Positions 6,517 through 13,842 of a stretch of DNA of 37,246 bases are shown here, piece after piece. A program made the position numbers and the translations under genes. Within the stretch, counting starts at the first letter, position 1, and each line of letters opens with the position of its first letter. Under the pieces are notes generated by a model. It saw nothing but the letters and a program-made list of their open reading frames with translations. It made no database searches and was not told the DNA's origin. The stretch comes from Firmicutes bacterium ZOR0006 (GTDB lineage: Bacteria; Bacillota_I; Bacilli_A; Culicoidibacterales; ZOR0006), in NCBI GenBank assembly GCA_000798955.1, contig JTLC01000091.1, positions 25,956 to 63,201 on the forward strand. Direction: 5' to 3'.

Positions 6517-7038
6517 ATGGATGCACATGCAATTATTGCCACAACTTTTCCTGGTGGTTTCATTATTATTGCTGCGATTTTAGCTAATTTTACTGCGCAA
6601 ATGTATAAATTTATTCGCTATTATCTCGATACAAAAAAATGGGATTTAGCTTACCTTTTTACGACCGGTGGCATGCCCTCATCACACTCATCATTTGTTG
6701 TTGCAACAGTTGTTGCTATCGGTATTATCGATGGTGTGAATACGACACTTTTTGCTTTAGCTTTCATTTTTGCTGCTGTTGTCCTCCATGATGCGCTCGG
6801 AATTCGTCGCCATGCTGGTCGACAAGCACAAGTGATTAACCAAATTATTCAAGACTTACAAGGTGTCCAAGAGGCATTAATGGAAGGTGGATTTTTTAAT
6901 AATCCTAAGTATGATCGTCGTTTAAAAGAACTACTTGGTCATGAGCCTATCGAAGTTGTCGCCGGAACAATTTGGGGAATTGCCTCGACATTACTTTTTT
7001 ACTGGATTACGCTCACACTTATTCAAATGAATCTCTAA
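6517..7038 (+). CDS. Divergent PAP2-family membrane protein (DUF212, YuiD-like)
   Basis: The 173-residue protein belongs to the divergent PAP2 (DUF212) family, related to membrane phosphatidate/undecaprenyl-pyrophosphate phosphatases. It has an N-terminal hydrophobic helix, the signature GGMPSSHSSFVVATV (residues 51-65), a second hydrophobic stretch (LFALAFIFAAVVLHDALGIRRHAGRQAQ) with the conserved DALGIRRHAG segment, and a C-terminal helix. The substrate is unknown for the bacterial members. It is preceded by AAAGGAG and followed by a terminator shared with the convergent DUF2834 gene, so it forms a single-gene unit. Confidence 0.88.
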   Translation: MDAHAIIATTFPGGFIIIAAILANFTAQMYKFIRYYLDTKKWDLAYLFTTGGMPSSHSSFVVATVVAIGIIDGVNTTLFALAFIFAAVVLHDALGIRRHAGRQAQVINQIIQDLQGVQEALMEGGFFNNPKYDRRLKELLGHEPIEVVAGTIWGIASTLLFYWITLTLIQMNL

Positions 7039-7067
7039 AAAAAACCAGCATGATGCTGGTTTTTTAT
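7037..7067. terminator. Bidirectional terminator
   Basis: AAAAACCAGCAT-GATGCTGGTTTTTT is a compact hairpin with A and T runs on both sides. It lies between the convergent divergent-PAP2 gene (+) and DUF2834 gene (-) and can serve both. Confidence 0.9.
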
Positions 7068-7068
7068 T

Positions 7069-7407
7069 TTATTCACGTGGTTTTTGTTGTAAAGTGCGCT
7101 CACGCAAATAGAGAAACATCGGCAAAGCAAAACAGAGTCCGATCAGAAAATTACCAATAATAGCAATCCACCAATAGTGAATCCGATGTTTTTTTACTTC
7201 TTTATACACAAAGATCCAAAAAACACCAACAGTCAATAACAAATCAATCGCAAAAAATTGTGCTCCTGGATTCGCAAATGCCCCTTGAATAAAGAGCGTA
7301 AAATCAAATCCCCCTTGATTCAGATAGACAAAACCCAAAAAGAGATTCGGAACAATTGCACCAATTACAGCTAAAATTCCATAAATTCGTTTCACTTCTA
7401 CCGCCAC
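7069..7407 (-). CDS. DUF2834 small membrane protein
   Basis: The 112-residue protein has three hydrophobic segments: YGILAVIGAIVPNLFLGFVYL, FFAIDLLLTVGVFWIFVY and WWIAIIGNFLIGLCFALPMFLYL. The spacing and FANPGAQFFAIDLL / GLCFALPMFLYLRE motifs fit the DUF2834 family, whose function is unknown. The start is a GTG five bases after AAGGA; an internal GTG four codons later is a less likely alternative. It lies 18 bp after the pseudouridine synthase gene on the same strand and ends at a bidirectional terminator, so it is probably the last gene of the nadK-rluA transcript. Confidence 0.75.
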   Translation of the reverse strand: MAVEVKRIYGILAVIGAIVPNLFLGFVYLNQGGFDFTLFIQGAFANPGAQFFAIDLLLTVGVFWIFVYKEVKKHRIHYWWIAIIGNFLIGLCFALPMFLYLRERTLQQKPRE

Positions 7408-7425
7408 CCGCTTCCTTTTGTAGCG

Positions 7426-8301
7426 TCAGTATACTGGATTATTCTCAACCTGGCAAGTAGTCAGAAATTTTTTACATATCGGCAGCATCACAGTTACTTG
7501 TTGCTGCGTAACTGGATGCATAAACGCAAGTGCATAGCTTTGTAGATATGGGTGCTCTGCCACATCCGCATCACCATACAGATAATCGCCTAGTAGCGGA
7601 TGCCCAATTGCCGCCATATGCACGCGGATTTGGTGTGTTCTACCAGTTTCAAGTTCCAGTTCAACTAAATCACAGCCTTCCCCTCTGGCCTTGAGCCAAT
7701 AGCGCGTACACGCCTCTTTTCCTGTTGGATGGCACTCACGTCTTGTCCCTTCTGCCCGGCGAATCGAAAGCTGTATTTCACCGTCTTCCGCTTCTAAATG
7801 GCCTTGAATTACGGCATAATAGCGCCGAGAAATTTTTTGATTATGAAGTTGCTGTTTCGCATAATGATTTTTGGCAATTAATACCAAACCTTTCGTCCCA
7901 ATATCCAAGCGTGTCACAATATGAGCATTACTGCCCTGTACATTTTGCTTTTCAAAATAAGCAAGCACGCGTTGAATCAATGAATCTTGATTATTTTGCC
8001 ACGAAGGAATACTTAACAACCCTGCCGGTTTGTTGACAACGATAAACCAGTCATCTTCATAACAAATTTCAATTGCCTGTTGGCTTCTTCTCAAGTGAGT
8101 TTGCGGCAGCTCAGTTGGTAAAATAATTTTCAACTCACCTAACTGCACTTGATCATTTAAGCGCCGTTTGATTCCAGCTTGCCAAACTGTACCTGCATAC
8201 TGCACTTTTTTCAGTAGTCGTTTCGAAAAAGCGCGTTCATACCGTAAGTAGTTCCCAATTGTTTGCGTTGTACGCTCCTCAATAATAAAGCGAAGTTCCA
8301 T
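7426..8301 (-). CDS. RluA-family pseudouridine synthase
   Basis: The 291-residue protein has the catalytic domain of RluA-type RNA pseudouridine synthases: VVNKPAGLLSIPS (residues 88-100), the active-site block with catalytic D133 in VTRLDIGTKGLVLIAKN, then RRYYAVIQG, LETGRTHQIRVHMAAIGHPLLGDYLYG. The residue before the RLD core is Thr instead of the usual His. The N-terminal 70 residues look like the preceding S4-like region. The gene is longer if an upstream ATG inside nadK is used, but the chosen ATG lies 4 nt after the nadK stop, consistent with coupling, and matches the family N-terminus. The nadK-rluA order is the same as ppnK-yjbO in Bacillus. Target uridines are not deducible. Confidence 0.9.
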   Translation of the reverse strand: MELRFIIEERTTQTIGNYLRYERAFSKRLLKKVQYAGTVWQAGIKRRLNDQVQLGELKIILPTELPQTHLRRSQQAIEICYEDDWFIVVNKPAGLLSIPSWQNNQDSLIQRVLAYFEKQNVQGSNAHIVTRLDIGTKGLVLIAKNHYAKQQLHNQKISRRYYAVIQGHLEAEDGEIQLSIRRAEGTRRECHPTGKEACTRYWLKARGEGCDLVELELETGRTHQIRVHMAAIGHPLLGDYLYGDADVAEHPYLQSYALAFMHPVTQQQVTVMLPICKKFLTTCQVENNPVY

Positions 8302-8305
8302 CTTT

Positions 8306-9091
8306 TTACTCGATAAAAGAATTATTGACCCGTTCCCAGAACGGTCGTTTTTTAAATCGGGCAAATTGGGCTTTATGACGGTGCAGGCGACACCGAATTG
8401 TTGCGACAGCCAGACAATCATGGACTAAGTGATCATATGTAACGGTCACACTATTTGAATATTGGATATCAAGATCAATATATTGTTTCTTATAAAAAAC
8501 GAGTGGTGAGCCAATTGTACGATAAACTTTATTATTAATCGATGCAATTTCAGTCATTTGAAAAGCTTCAACACGTGGATGAATCACCGCTCCCCCAAGT
8601 GATTTATTGTAGCCAGTACTTCCCGATGGTGTCGAAATACACAGGCCAGTTCCACGGAAAGTTTCAAAGTGCTCGCCATCGATTTTCACATCAATTTTAA
8701 GCGTCTTGGCTGGATCACTAATAGTTAATTCGTTCAGTGCAAGATACGAACATGCCCCACAGCCTCCATCCATCATAATCTCTAAGACAGGGAACCCAAC
8801 GGTAGTGTAATGTTTTGCCAACATCGCTGTCAATAAATCATCTAGCTCTTCCACAGTCCAATCAGTATAGAACCCCAAACTTCCTGTATGTACTGCAATA
8901 AACTTAACATGATGAAGTTGATAATTATACTGTTGGAACGCTTGAAGCATCGTACCATCGCCCCCAATTGAAATTACAAAGTCTGGGCGATGCTCATCAT
9001 ACTCCCATCCGCCTTCAACCAAGGTAGTCATAATTTTTTGTTTGATTGCTTCGGAATGATCATCAGCACGAATTATTGTTGCAAAGCGCAT
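8306..9091 (-). CDS. nadK: NAD kinase
   Basis: The 261-residue protein phosphorylates NAD to NADP in the cytoplasm. It has the GGDGT motif (residues 43-47), HTGSLGFYTDW, the conserved NE pair in LALNELTI (120-124) and the glycine-rich STPSGSTGYNKSLGGAVIHP block (about 153-172). The small size matches the Gram-positive PpnK group. The ATG follows GAGGGAGAAAA. Its divergent neighbour is a CYTH-domain gene, as is often found near nadK in Bacillota, but the (p)ppGpp synthase gene that usually separates them is absent. Confidence 0.96.
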   Translation of the reverse strand: MRFATIIRADDHSEAIKQKIMTTLVEGGWEYDEHRPDFVISIGGDGTMLQAFQQYNYQLHHVKFIAVHTGSLGFYTDWTVEELDDLLTAMLAKHYTTVGFPVLEIMMDGGCGACSYLALNELTISDPAKTLKIDVKIDGEHFETFRGTGLCISTPSGSTGYNKSLGGAVIHPRVEAFQMTEIASINNKVYRTIGSPLVFYKKQYIDLDIQYSNSVTVTYDHLVHDCLAVATIRCRLHRHKAQFARFKKRPFWERVNNSFIE

Positions 9092-9108
9092 TTTTCTCCC
9101 TCATTTCC

Positions 9109-9138
9109 TTGTCATCTGCTTTTCCATTATACTATAAT
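9109..9138 (+). promoter_or_regulatory. Promoter of the CYTH gene
   Basis: TTGTCA and a perfect TATAAT are separated by 18 bp, ending 31 bp before the CYTH ATG. On the other strand another TATAAT (9126-9131) overlaps it and could serve nadK, so the two divergent genes may share a face of DNA. Confidence 0.65.
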
Positions 9139-9168
9139 TGGAACAACGGTGAAAGGAGAACGACGAAA

Positions 9169-9738
9169 ATGAAAAAAGAACTCGAAATTGAATTTAAAAA
9201 CTTAGTATCTGCCCCGGAGTTTACGAAACTCACACAAGCATTTACAATTACAGACTTTACCGAGCAAACAAACACATACTTTGATACTTTTGATGGTAAA
9301 ATCAAAGCCCTGGGCGGTGCACTCCGGATTCGTCAAAAACACTCTAAATGCGAATGCACCCTCAAGTTACCAAATCCAAATGGTGCCGGACTTTTTGAAT
9401 TTACCCAGCAATTACCTGATGCGACGACCATTACCCGCGAGCTTCTCACTCAGGCTCTTGACGTCTTAACACATCTAGAACAGTATCATATTCGCTCTGC
9501 TGAATTGCAGTTGTTAACGAGTTTAACAACGCGACGCTGCGAAATTCCGTATCGAAATGGATTACTTGTTTTTGATGAAAGTTTTTATAATGGGCATCAT
9601 GATTATGAACTTGAATTTGAACATGCTGACTTCAATGAGGGAAGCCGTATTTTCCAAGAGTTACTAGCTCAATATGATATCCCTATTCGTGAAACACCAA
9701 ATAAAATTAAGCGGGCCATGGCTTCGCTTGCCAAGTAA
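9169..9738 (+). CDS. CYTH-domain (triphosphate tunnel) protein, YjbK-like
   Basis: The 189-residue protein begins KKELEIEFKNL, which holds the ExExK signature (E6, E8, K10) of CYTH triphosphate tunnel enzymes. It continues with NTYFDTFDGKIKALGGALRIRQK, CTLKLP, CEIPYRNGLLVFDESFYNG and DYELEFEH, all fitting the eight-stranded tunnel of basic and acidic residues. Such enzymes hydrolyse inorganic or organic triphosphates with metal. The start was chosen by GAAAGGAG; an upstream frame into the nadK region is not coding. The gene overlaps the 3' end of coiA on the opposite strand by 32 bp. Confidence 0.9.
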   Translation: MKKELEIEFKNLVSAPEFTKLTQAFTITDFTEQTNTYFDTFDGKIKALGGALRIRQKHSKCECTLKLPNPNGAGLFEFTQQLPDATTITRELLTQALDVLTHLEQYHIRSAELQLLTSLTTRRCEIPYRNGLLVFDESFYNGHHDYELEFEHADFNEGSRIFQELLAQYDIPIRETPNKIKRAMASLAK

Positions 9739-10681
9739 GGCGATAGGCTTGATAGAGCTGTTCCATCGTCGGCACTTGGCGCTGGTAGGTTTGATACCTA
9801 TCAGCTTTTTTTTGACACACACCAAGCCTGACTAAGATATCAAGATAAAATTGCTGGCTCCAAGACAAGTCGGAACAAAGTAAGTATTCACCATTTGCTA
9901 AGCGATAGCAACACTCTCCTTGCCAGATTACCGGTAGGACTTGGTTCAATTCACTCATAACGATTGGTATCGGAATCCCCACATATTCAGGCAATTGTTC
10001 TGAACGCATCCCCCACCGATAGAGCACTTGTGCAATTTCATCTTGGACTTTTGCTGAACGAAATGAGTAGGTTTGGCGCCATTTCAACAAATAACTAGCT
10101 CCCTTCACAAATTGCTGATAACTCAGGCAATTTGAATGACTCTTCGTCAGTTCTAGGAAAAAAACATCCCAACAAATAATTCGTTTTATTGCTACTCCTC
10201 GCTGTTTCGTCAATGGGTGAAAATTACAGTAGCACTCACAATATTCTGGATGATAGCGGTAGACTTTTCCAAAACGATCGAGACACTGCCAGGCTTGTTC
10301 CGGTCGCTGCCAATTTGGTCCTAACAACCAATGGAGTCGTGAGCGATAGTTTTGTTGACGCAGCTGAATTTGTTGCTGTTGAATCATACTTACTTGTATT
10401 TCAATCACTTCTTTTCCATACATAACATCTGCTCGACAATGTCCAATTTTTTGCTCAAAACAGAGAGTTTCCTCGAGACTTTCAAGATGGTGTTTAATCA
10501 GCTTGTGTTCGTGTCCCTCCCCACCCTTACGATGAATTCGTAGATGTGCAAAATATGGCCGTCCCACTTTACTTTGACGTAATGCCACTACTTGCTCGCA
10601 TTCAAGGCAAAAATACGGTTCTTCTTTTTTTGCCAATTGGCTCGAAATACATCTTCCTTGCATATTTTTTGCTAGAAACAT
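9707..10681 (-). CDS. coiA: Competence protein CoiA
   Basis: The 324-residue protein matches CoiA, needed during natural transformation for handling incoming DNA with RecA. The N-terminus has a two-cysteine motif (YFCLECEQVVALRQSKVGRPYFAHLR), followed by the nuclease-like core CRADVMYGKEVIEIQVSMI (D, E-x-Q pattern of PD-(D/E)xK-type folds) and QQNYRSRLHWLLG. The long Trp- and Cys-containing C-terminus is typical. The ATG with AGAGAGGTGG 5 nt before it is preferred over a GTG three codons upstream. No other competence gene is in the window. Its ribosome site lies inside the terminator hairpin of the upstream cls gene (see finding). Confidence 0.88.
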   Translation of the reverse strand: MFLAKNMQGRCISSQLAKKEEPYFCLECEQVVALRQSKVGRPYFAHLRIHRKGGEGHEHKLIKHHLESLEETLCFEQKIGHCRADVMYGKEVIEIQVSMIQQQQIQLRQQNYRSRLHWLLGPNWQRPEQAWQCLDRFGKVYRYHPEYCECYCNFHPLTKQRGVAIKRIICWDVFFLELTKSHSNCLSYQQFVKGASYLLKWRQTYSFRSAKVQDEIAQVLYRWGMRSEQLPEYVGIPIPIVMSELNQVLPVIWQGECCYRLANGEYLLCSDLSWSQQFYLDILVRLGVCQKKADRYQTYQRQVPTMEQLYQAYRLTWQAKPWPA

Positions 10682-10732
10682 AAAAACCACCTCTCTTACT
10701 TATACGAAAAAAGTACGAGTGGTGGCTTTTTT
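10682..10732 (-). terminator. Terminator after cls that contains the coiA ribosome site
   Basis: On the minus strand AAAAAGCCACC pairs with GGTGGTTTTT, with an inner CTC-GTAC / GTA-A-GAG stem. The T-run ends at the coiA ATG, and GAGGTGG in the 3' arm is the only good Shine-Dalgarno sequence for coiA. A TATAAG element lies in the loop, but no -35 partner is evident. Confidence 0.6.
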
Positions 10733-12271
10733 TTAAAATATTGGAGCAAATAAACGGGTGCAACTTTCACTCACTTTTTGATAATATGAACGCTTTTTCC
10801 ACCCACGCAACTCAACTCGTTGTGACTGTTGGAAGTCTGTTGCTAAAATTTCAGCCAACTGTTCAATTGTTTCATTATTCGAAAGGAGTGCCATCGCTTC
10901 AAAATTAATCAGTAATGACCGATAATCCAAATTCACCGTCCCACAGGCTGCAAATTCATCATCGAAAACCCACACTTTACTATGTTGGAAAGTATCGGTC
11001 AATAAGTAAATCTGAACCCCAGCTTCAATCAATTCTTCAATATAACTCTGCGTGCATCGATAAATCATTTTTTTATCTGGATTTCCAGGAATCGAAATCC
11101 GAACATCAACACCTGAGAGGGCAGCTGACTTCAGTGCTTGTAAAATATCATTTGGTAAAATCAAGTATGGCGTTGATAACCAAATTCGCTGTGTCGCTGT
11201 GTTAATTAATTTATATAAGCTATTTTTTAGTGGCCGTTTTCGAGTATCTGGACCATCAGAGATAATTTGGACAATATCAGTTGTCGATACAGTGGTACAT
11301 TCTGGAAAATATTGATTACTCTGCTCACTTGCAAAATGTTCATGTGTTGAAAAATGCCAATCTTCCAAGAAAATTGTTTGCAAGCTCCTTACTGCATCAC
11401 CTACTAATCGCAAATGTGTATCTCGCCAATTTTTCGTTTTATCATCACCAAAAACATATTCACGACCAAGATTGAAGCCGCCAATAAATCCGATTGTCCC
11501 ATCGATAACGACAACTTTGCGGTGATTTCGCCAATTCACGGTTGAATCGAGAACCAATGATTGTGGATCACCAAAGAAAGCAAAGAGGACACCAGCTTCA
11601 ACCAAATCACGAATGACGACATCACTCAATGTTCGAAAGCTGCCTCCGGCATCGACAAGGAGTCGCACTTCAACACCAGCTCGTGCTTGTTCACAAAGAG
11701 CCGTAAAAATCGGTTGTGTCACATCATCATACCTGACAATATAGAACTCAAGATGAATATGATGCTTCGCTCCTTGAATGGCAGTTAGTAACTCAGTAAA
11801 AAATTCTTGGCCAACGTGAACGTGCGTATGTGTATTTTGGTACATTGGTCGAGCTGCAATCGTTTGAAGAAATTGGTATTGCCGTTGTTGGTAGATTTCC
11901 GCGTGCTCTAACTGTAGTGGCACAAAAGCTTCATATTGATAGTCAAACTGTAAATTTTGTTCAATTTTACGCTGAAACTGGACGATATAGCGTTTATTTC
12001 TACCAAAAAGAAAGAACAAGCTCACACCAAGAATAGGTAGTGCAAAGATAATGATAATCCACGCCCATTTCGTCGTTGGATCACGGTGGCTAAAGAAAAT
12101 AAAAATAAAGACTCCAAACGAAAGGAGTAATTGAAATATTGTCAGAATTAGACTATTCGCATATTGAATAAATATGCTCGCTGTAATTAAAATACCGAGT
12201 ATCACGACAATTAAAAGCCACACAAAACGTGTACGGCTTTTTAACATCCGCCACTTTTTCCCCTTTACCAT
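10733..12271 (-). CDS. cls: Cardiolipin synthase
   Basis: The 512-residue protein has two N-terminal membrane helices (FVWLLIVVILGILITASIF and LILTIFQLLLSFGVFIFIFF), a third hydrophobic segment near residues 70-90, and two phospholipase-D motifs: HRKVVVIDG (H250, K252, D257) and HSKVWVFDD (H430, K432, D437). This is the usual length and order for bacterial cardiolipin synthase, which joins two phosphatidylglycerol molecules in the membrane. The ATG follows AGGGGGAATAAA, which itself directly follows the spx terminator. No separate promoter is visible, so expression may depend on read-through from spx or on a promoter inside spx. Confidence 0.95.
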   Translation of the reverse strand: MVKGKKWRMLKSRTRFVWLLIVVILGILITASIFIQYANSLILTIFQLLLSFGVFIFIFFSHRDPTTKWAWIIIIFALPILGVSLFFLFGRNKRYIVQFQRKIEQNLQFDYQYEAFVPLQLEHAEIYQQRQYQFLQTIAARPMYQNTHTHVHVGQEFFTELLTAIQGAKHHIHLEFYIVRYDDVTQPIFTALCEQARAGVEVRLLVDAGGSFRTLSDVVIRDLVEAGVLFAFFGDPQSLVLDSTVNWRNHRKVVVIDGTIGFIGGFNLGREYVFGDDKTKNWRDTHLRLVGDAVRSLQTIFLEDWHFSTHEHFASEQSNQYFPECTTVSTTDIVQIISDGPDTRKRPLKNSLYKLINTATQRIWLSTPYLILPNDILQALKSAALSGVDVRISIPGNPDKKMIYRCTQSYIEELIEAGVQIYLLTDTFQHSKVWVFDDEFAACGTVNLDYRSLLINFEAMALLSNNETIEQLAEILATDFQQSQRVELRGWKKRSYYQKVSESCTRLFAPIF

Positions 12272-12285
12272 TTTATTCCCCCTAT

Positions 12286-12311
12286 AAAAAAAGAGTGTCG
12301 AAACACTCTTT
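12286..12311 (-). terminator. Terminator after spx
   Basis: AAAGAGTGT / ACACTCTTT with a 4-nt loop is followed by TTTTTTTAT on the minus strand and overlaps the spx stop codon. The cls ribosome site comes directly after it. Confidence 0.88.
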
Positions 12312-12741
12312 AGTTAGCAATAACGCCACGAACACCCTGACAAGTTGGATATTTCTCACAACTTTCACAGCTGACACATAAGTCTCGTAATTCTCGTGGT
12401 ACAAACGTCCGAATTTCATCATCATTATACCCGACTTGTAATCGTTTATCATCAATAATGATTGGTCGACGTAACACACTTGGATTCGTTTGCACAAATT
12501 CAATCAAGTTATTTAAACTCATTGAATCAATATCAATATCGCCTTCCATAATGACCTTCGAACGGCGTGAAATAATATCTTCCGTCCCATTTTCAGTTCG
12601 TTCTAAAATATAGCGCAGCTCATCGGCTGTTAGCGGTGTAACAAATAAGTTTTTTTCACGGTATTGAAGCCCGTATTCTTCAAGCCATTTTTTTGCTTTG
12701 CGGCAAGATGAACAGCTTGGTGTTGTATAAATAGTAATCAT
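12310..12741 (-). CDS. spx: Spx/ArsC-family transcriptional regulator with extra C-terminal cysteines
   Basis: The 143-residue protein has the ArsC/Spx fold. It contains the N-terminal redox motif C10-SS-C13, the conserved ENGTEDIISRRSKV region used to contact the RNA polymerase alpha subunit, and NPSVLRRPIIIDDKRLQVGYNDDEIRTFVPRELRDL. In Bacillus, Spx binds RNA polymerase and redirects transcription under thiol-oxidative stress, and is degraded by ClpXP. This protein is about 12 residues longer than the usual ~131. It ends with four cysteines at 122, 125, 128 and 134 (CxxCxxCx5C), which ordinary Spx lacks. It has its own promoter and palindrome upstream. Confidence 0.88.
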   Translation of the reverse strand: MITIYTTPSCSSCRKAKKWLEEYGLQYREKNLFVTPLTADELRYILERTENGTEDIISRRSKVIMEGDIDIDSMSLNNLIEFVQTNPSVLRRPIIIDDKRLQVGYNDDEIRTFVPRELRDLCVSCESCEKYPTCQGVRGVIAN

Positions 12742-12796
12742 CAGTTTTTCCTCCCGACTTCAGATTAGCTTCGAGATTATTCTCAAATCATTTTCT

Positions 12797-12825
12797 ATTT
12801 TACCGAATTTATGCTCGAAACTCAA
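12797..12825 (-). promoter_or_regulatory. Promoter of spx
   Basis: TTGAGT and TAAAAT are separated by 17 bp on the minus strand, about 55 bp before the spx ATG. Confidence 0.6.
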
Positions 12826-12827
12826 CG

Positions 12828-12844
12828 AAAGTTTAATTAACTTT
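12828..12844. promoter_or_regulatory. Palindrome upstream of the spx promoter
   Basis: AAAGTT-TAATT-AACTTT is a perfect inverted repeat two bases upstream of the spx -35. It is a possible regulator binding site; no family is recognised. It is too AT-rich to rule out chance. Confidence 0.35.
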
Positions 12845-12861
12845 AGCTAGCAAACATAATT

Positions 12862-12894
12862 AAAAAAACGGAGCCCGTTTATGACGGTCTCCGT
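12862..12894 (-). terminator. Terminator of the opp operon
   Basis: ACGGAGaCCGT / ACGGgCTCCGT with a 5-nt loop is followed by TTTTTTT on the minus strand, 7 bp after the oppF stop. Confidence 0.92.
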
Positions 12895-12900
12895 TCAATT

Positions 12901-13842
12901 TTATTTTTTATCAGCTAATTGTTTTTCGTATGCAACTAACTCAGCTTTGTTGGCACGAATGAAGTGCCCCGGACGGATTTCCACCCATTCAGGTCCTTCT
13001 TGCGAATAATCATGAACATCAGCCGTATATGGAATACGTTGGCGATTACGTTCATAAATTGGATCCGGTTCTGGAATTGCTGATAGAAGTGATTTTGTAT
13101 ATGGATGCAATGGGTGTGCGTAGAGTTCATCAGCATCTGCTAACTCGACTAGCTTCCCATGATACATAACCCCAACACGATCACTAATATATTTTACCAT
13201 TGATAAATCATGAGCGATAAATAAATACGTTAAACCAAATTCTTTTTGGAGTTTTTGCATTAAATTCACTACTTGTGCTTGAATTGAAACATCAAGTGCT
13301 GAAATTGGCTCATCGGCAATGATAAATTTTGGTTGCGTAATTAACGCTCGTGCGATCCCGATACGTTGACGTTGTCCACCTGAAAATTCATGTGGGAAAC
13401 GGTTGGCGTGGTCTGGTGTTAATCCGACGATTTCTAAAATTTTATAGACTTTTTCTAAACGTTCTTGTTTATTTTTCGCTAATTTATGGATATCAAGTCC
13501 TTCAGCAATAATATCTACAACTTTCATACGTGGATTTAAACATGCATATGGATCTTGGAAAATCATTTGAATCTCACGCGTTAACGTACGCTTTAAGTCA
13601 CCTTTGATTTTCCCACTAATTACTTGACCATCAAATTTAACTTCTCCGCCAGTAATGTCGTATAAACGAATGATTGAACGTCCAGTTGTTGATTTCCCTG
13701 AACCAGATTCACCAACAAGGCCGAAAACTTCACCTTTATAAATATCAAAGCTTACATCATCAACGGCTTTAACGACGCGTCCACCGCCAACTTTAAAGTG
13801 TTGCTTTAAATTTTTGACTTCTACTAATTTCTCTTTTGCCAT
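12901..13842 (-). CDS. oppF: Oligopeptide ABC transporter ATPase OppF
   Basis: The 313-residue protein is the second ATPase of an oligopeptide importer. It has Walker [10 protein letters not shown] (near residues 44-52), the Q-loop [14 protein letters not shown], signature LSGGQ-type [15 protein letters not shown], and Walker [13 protein letters not shown], followed by the Opp/Dpp C-terminal extension ([19 protein letters not shown]). OppF proteins work with OppD to power peptide uptake through OppBC. Its ATG overlaps the oppD stop codon (TAATG). It is the last gene of oppBCDF. Confidence 0.96.
   Translation of the reverse strand: MAKEKLVEVKNLKQHFKVGGGRVVKAVDDVSFDIYKGEVFGLVGESGSGKSTTGRSIIRLYDITGGEVKFDGQVISGKIKGDLKRTLTREIQMIFQDPYACLNPRMKVVDIIAEGLDIHKLAKNKQERLEKVYKILEIVGLTPDHANRFPHEFSGGQRQRIGIARALITQPKFIIADEPISALDVSIQAQVVNLMQKLQKEFGLTYLFIAHDLSMVKYISDRVGVMYHGKLVELADADELYAHPLHPYTKSLLSAIPEPDPIYERNRQRIPYTADVHDYSQEGPEWVEIRPGHFIRANKAELVAYEKQLADKK

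Noticed and set aside
7426-8421. Longer start for the pseudouridine synthase reaching 40 codons into nadK
   Set aside because: The extension does not resemble the RluA family and overlaps nadK in another frame. The internal ATG 4 nt after the nadK stop fits coupling and family length.
10690-10712. Competence sigma-factor (cin) box before coiA
   Set aside because: TCGTATAAG in the loop does not match TACGAATA well enough to call.
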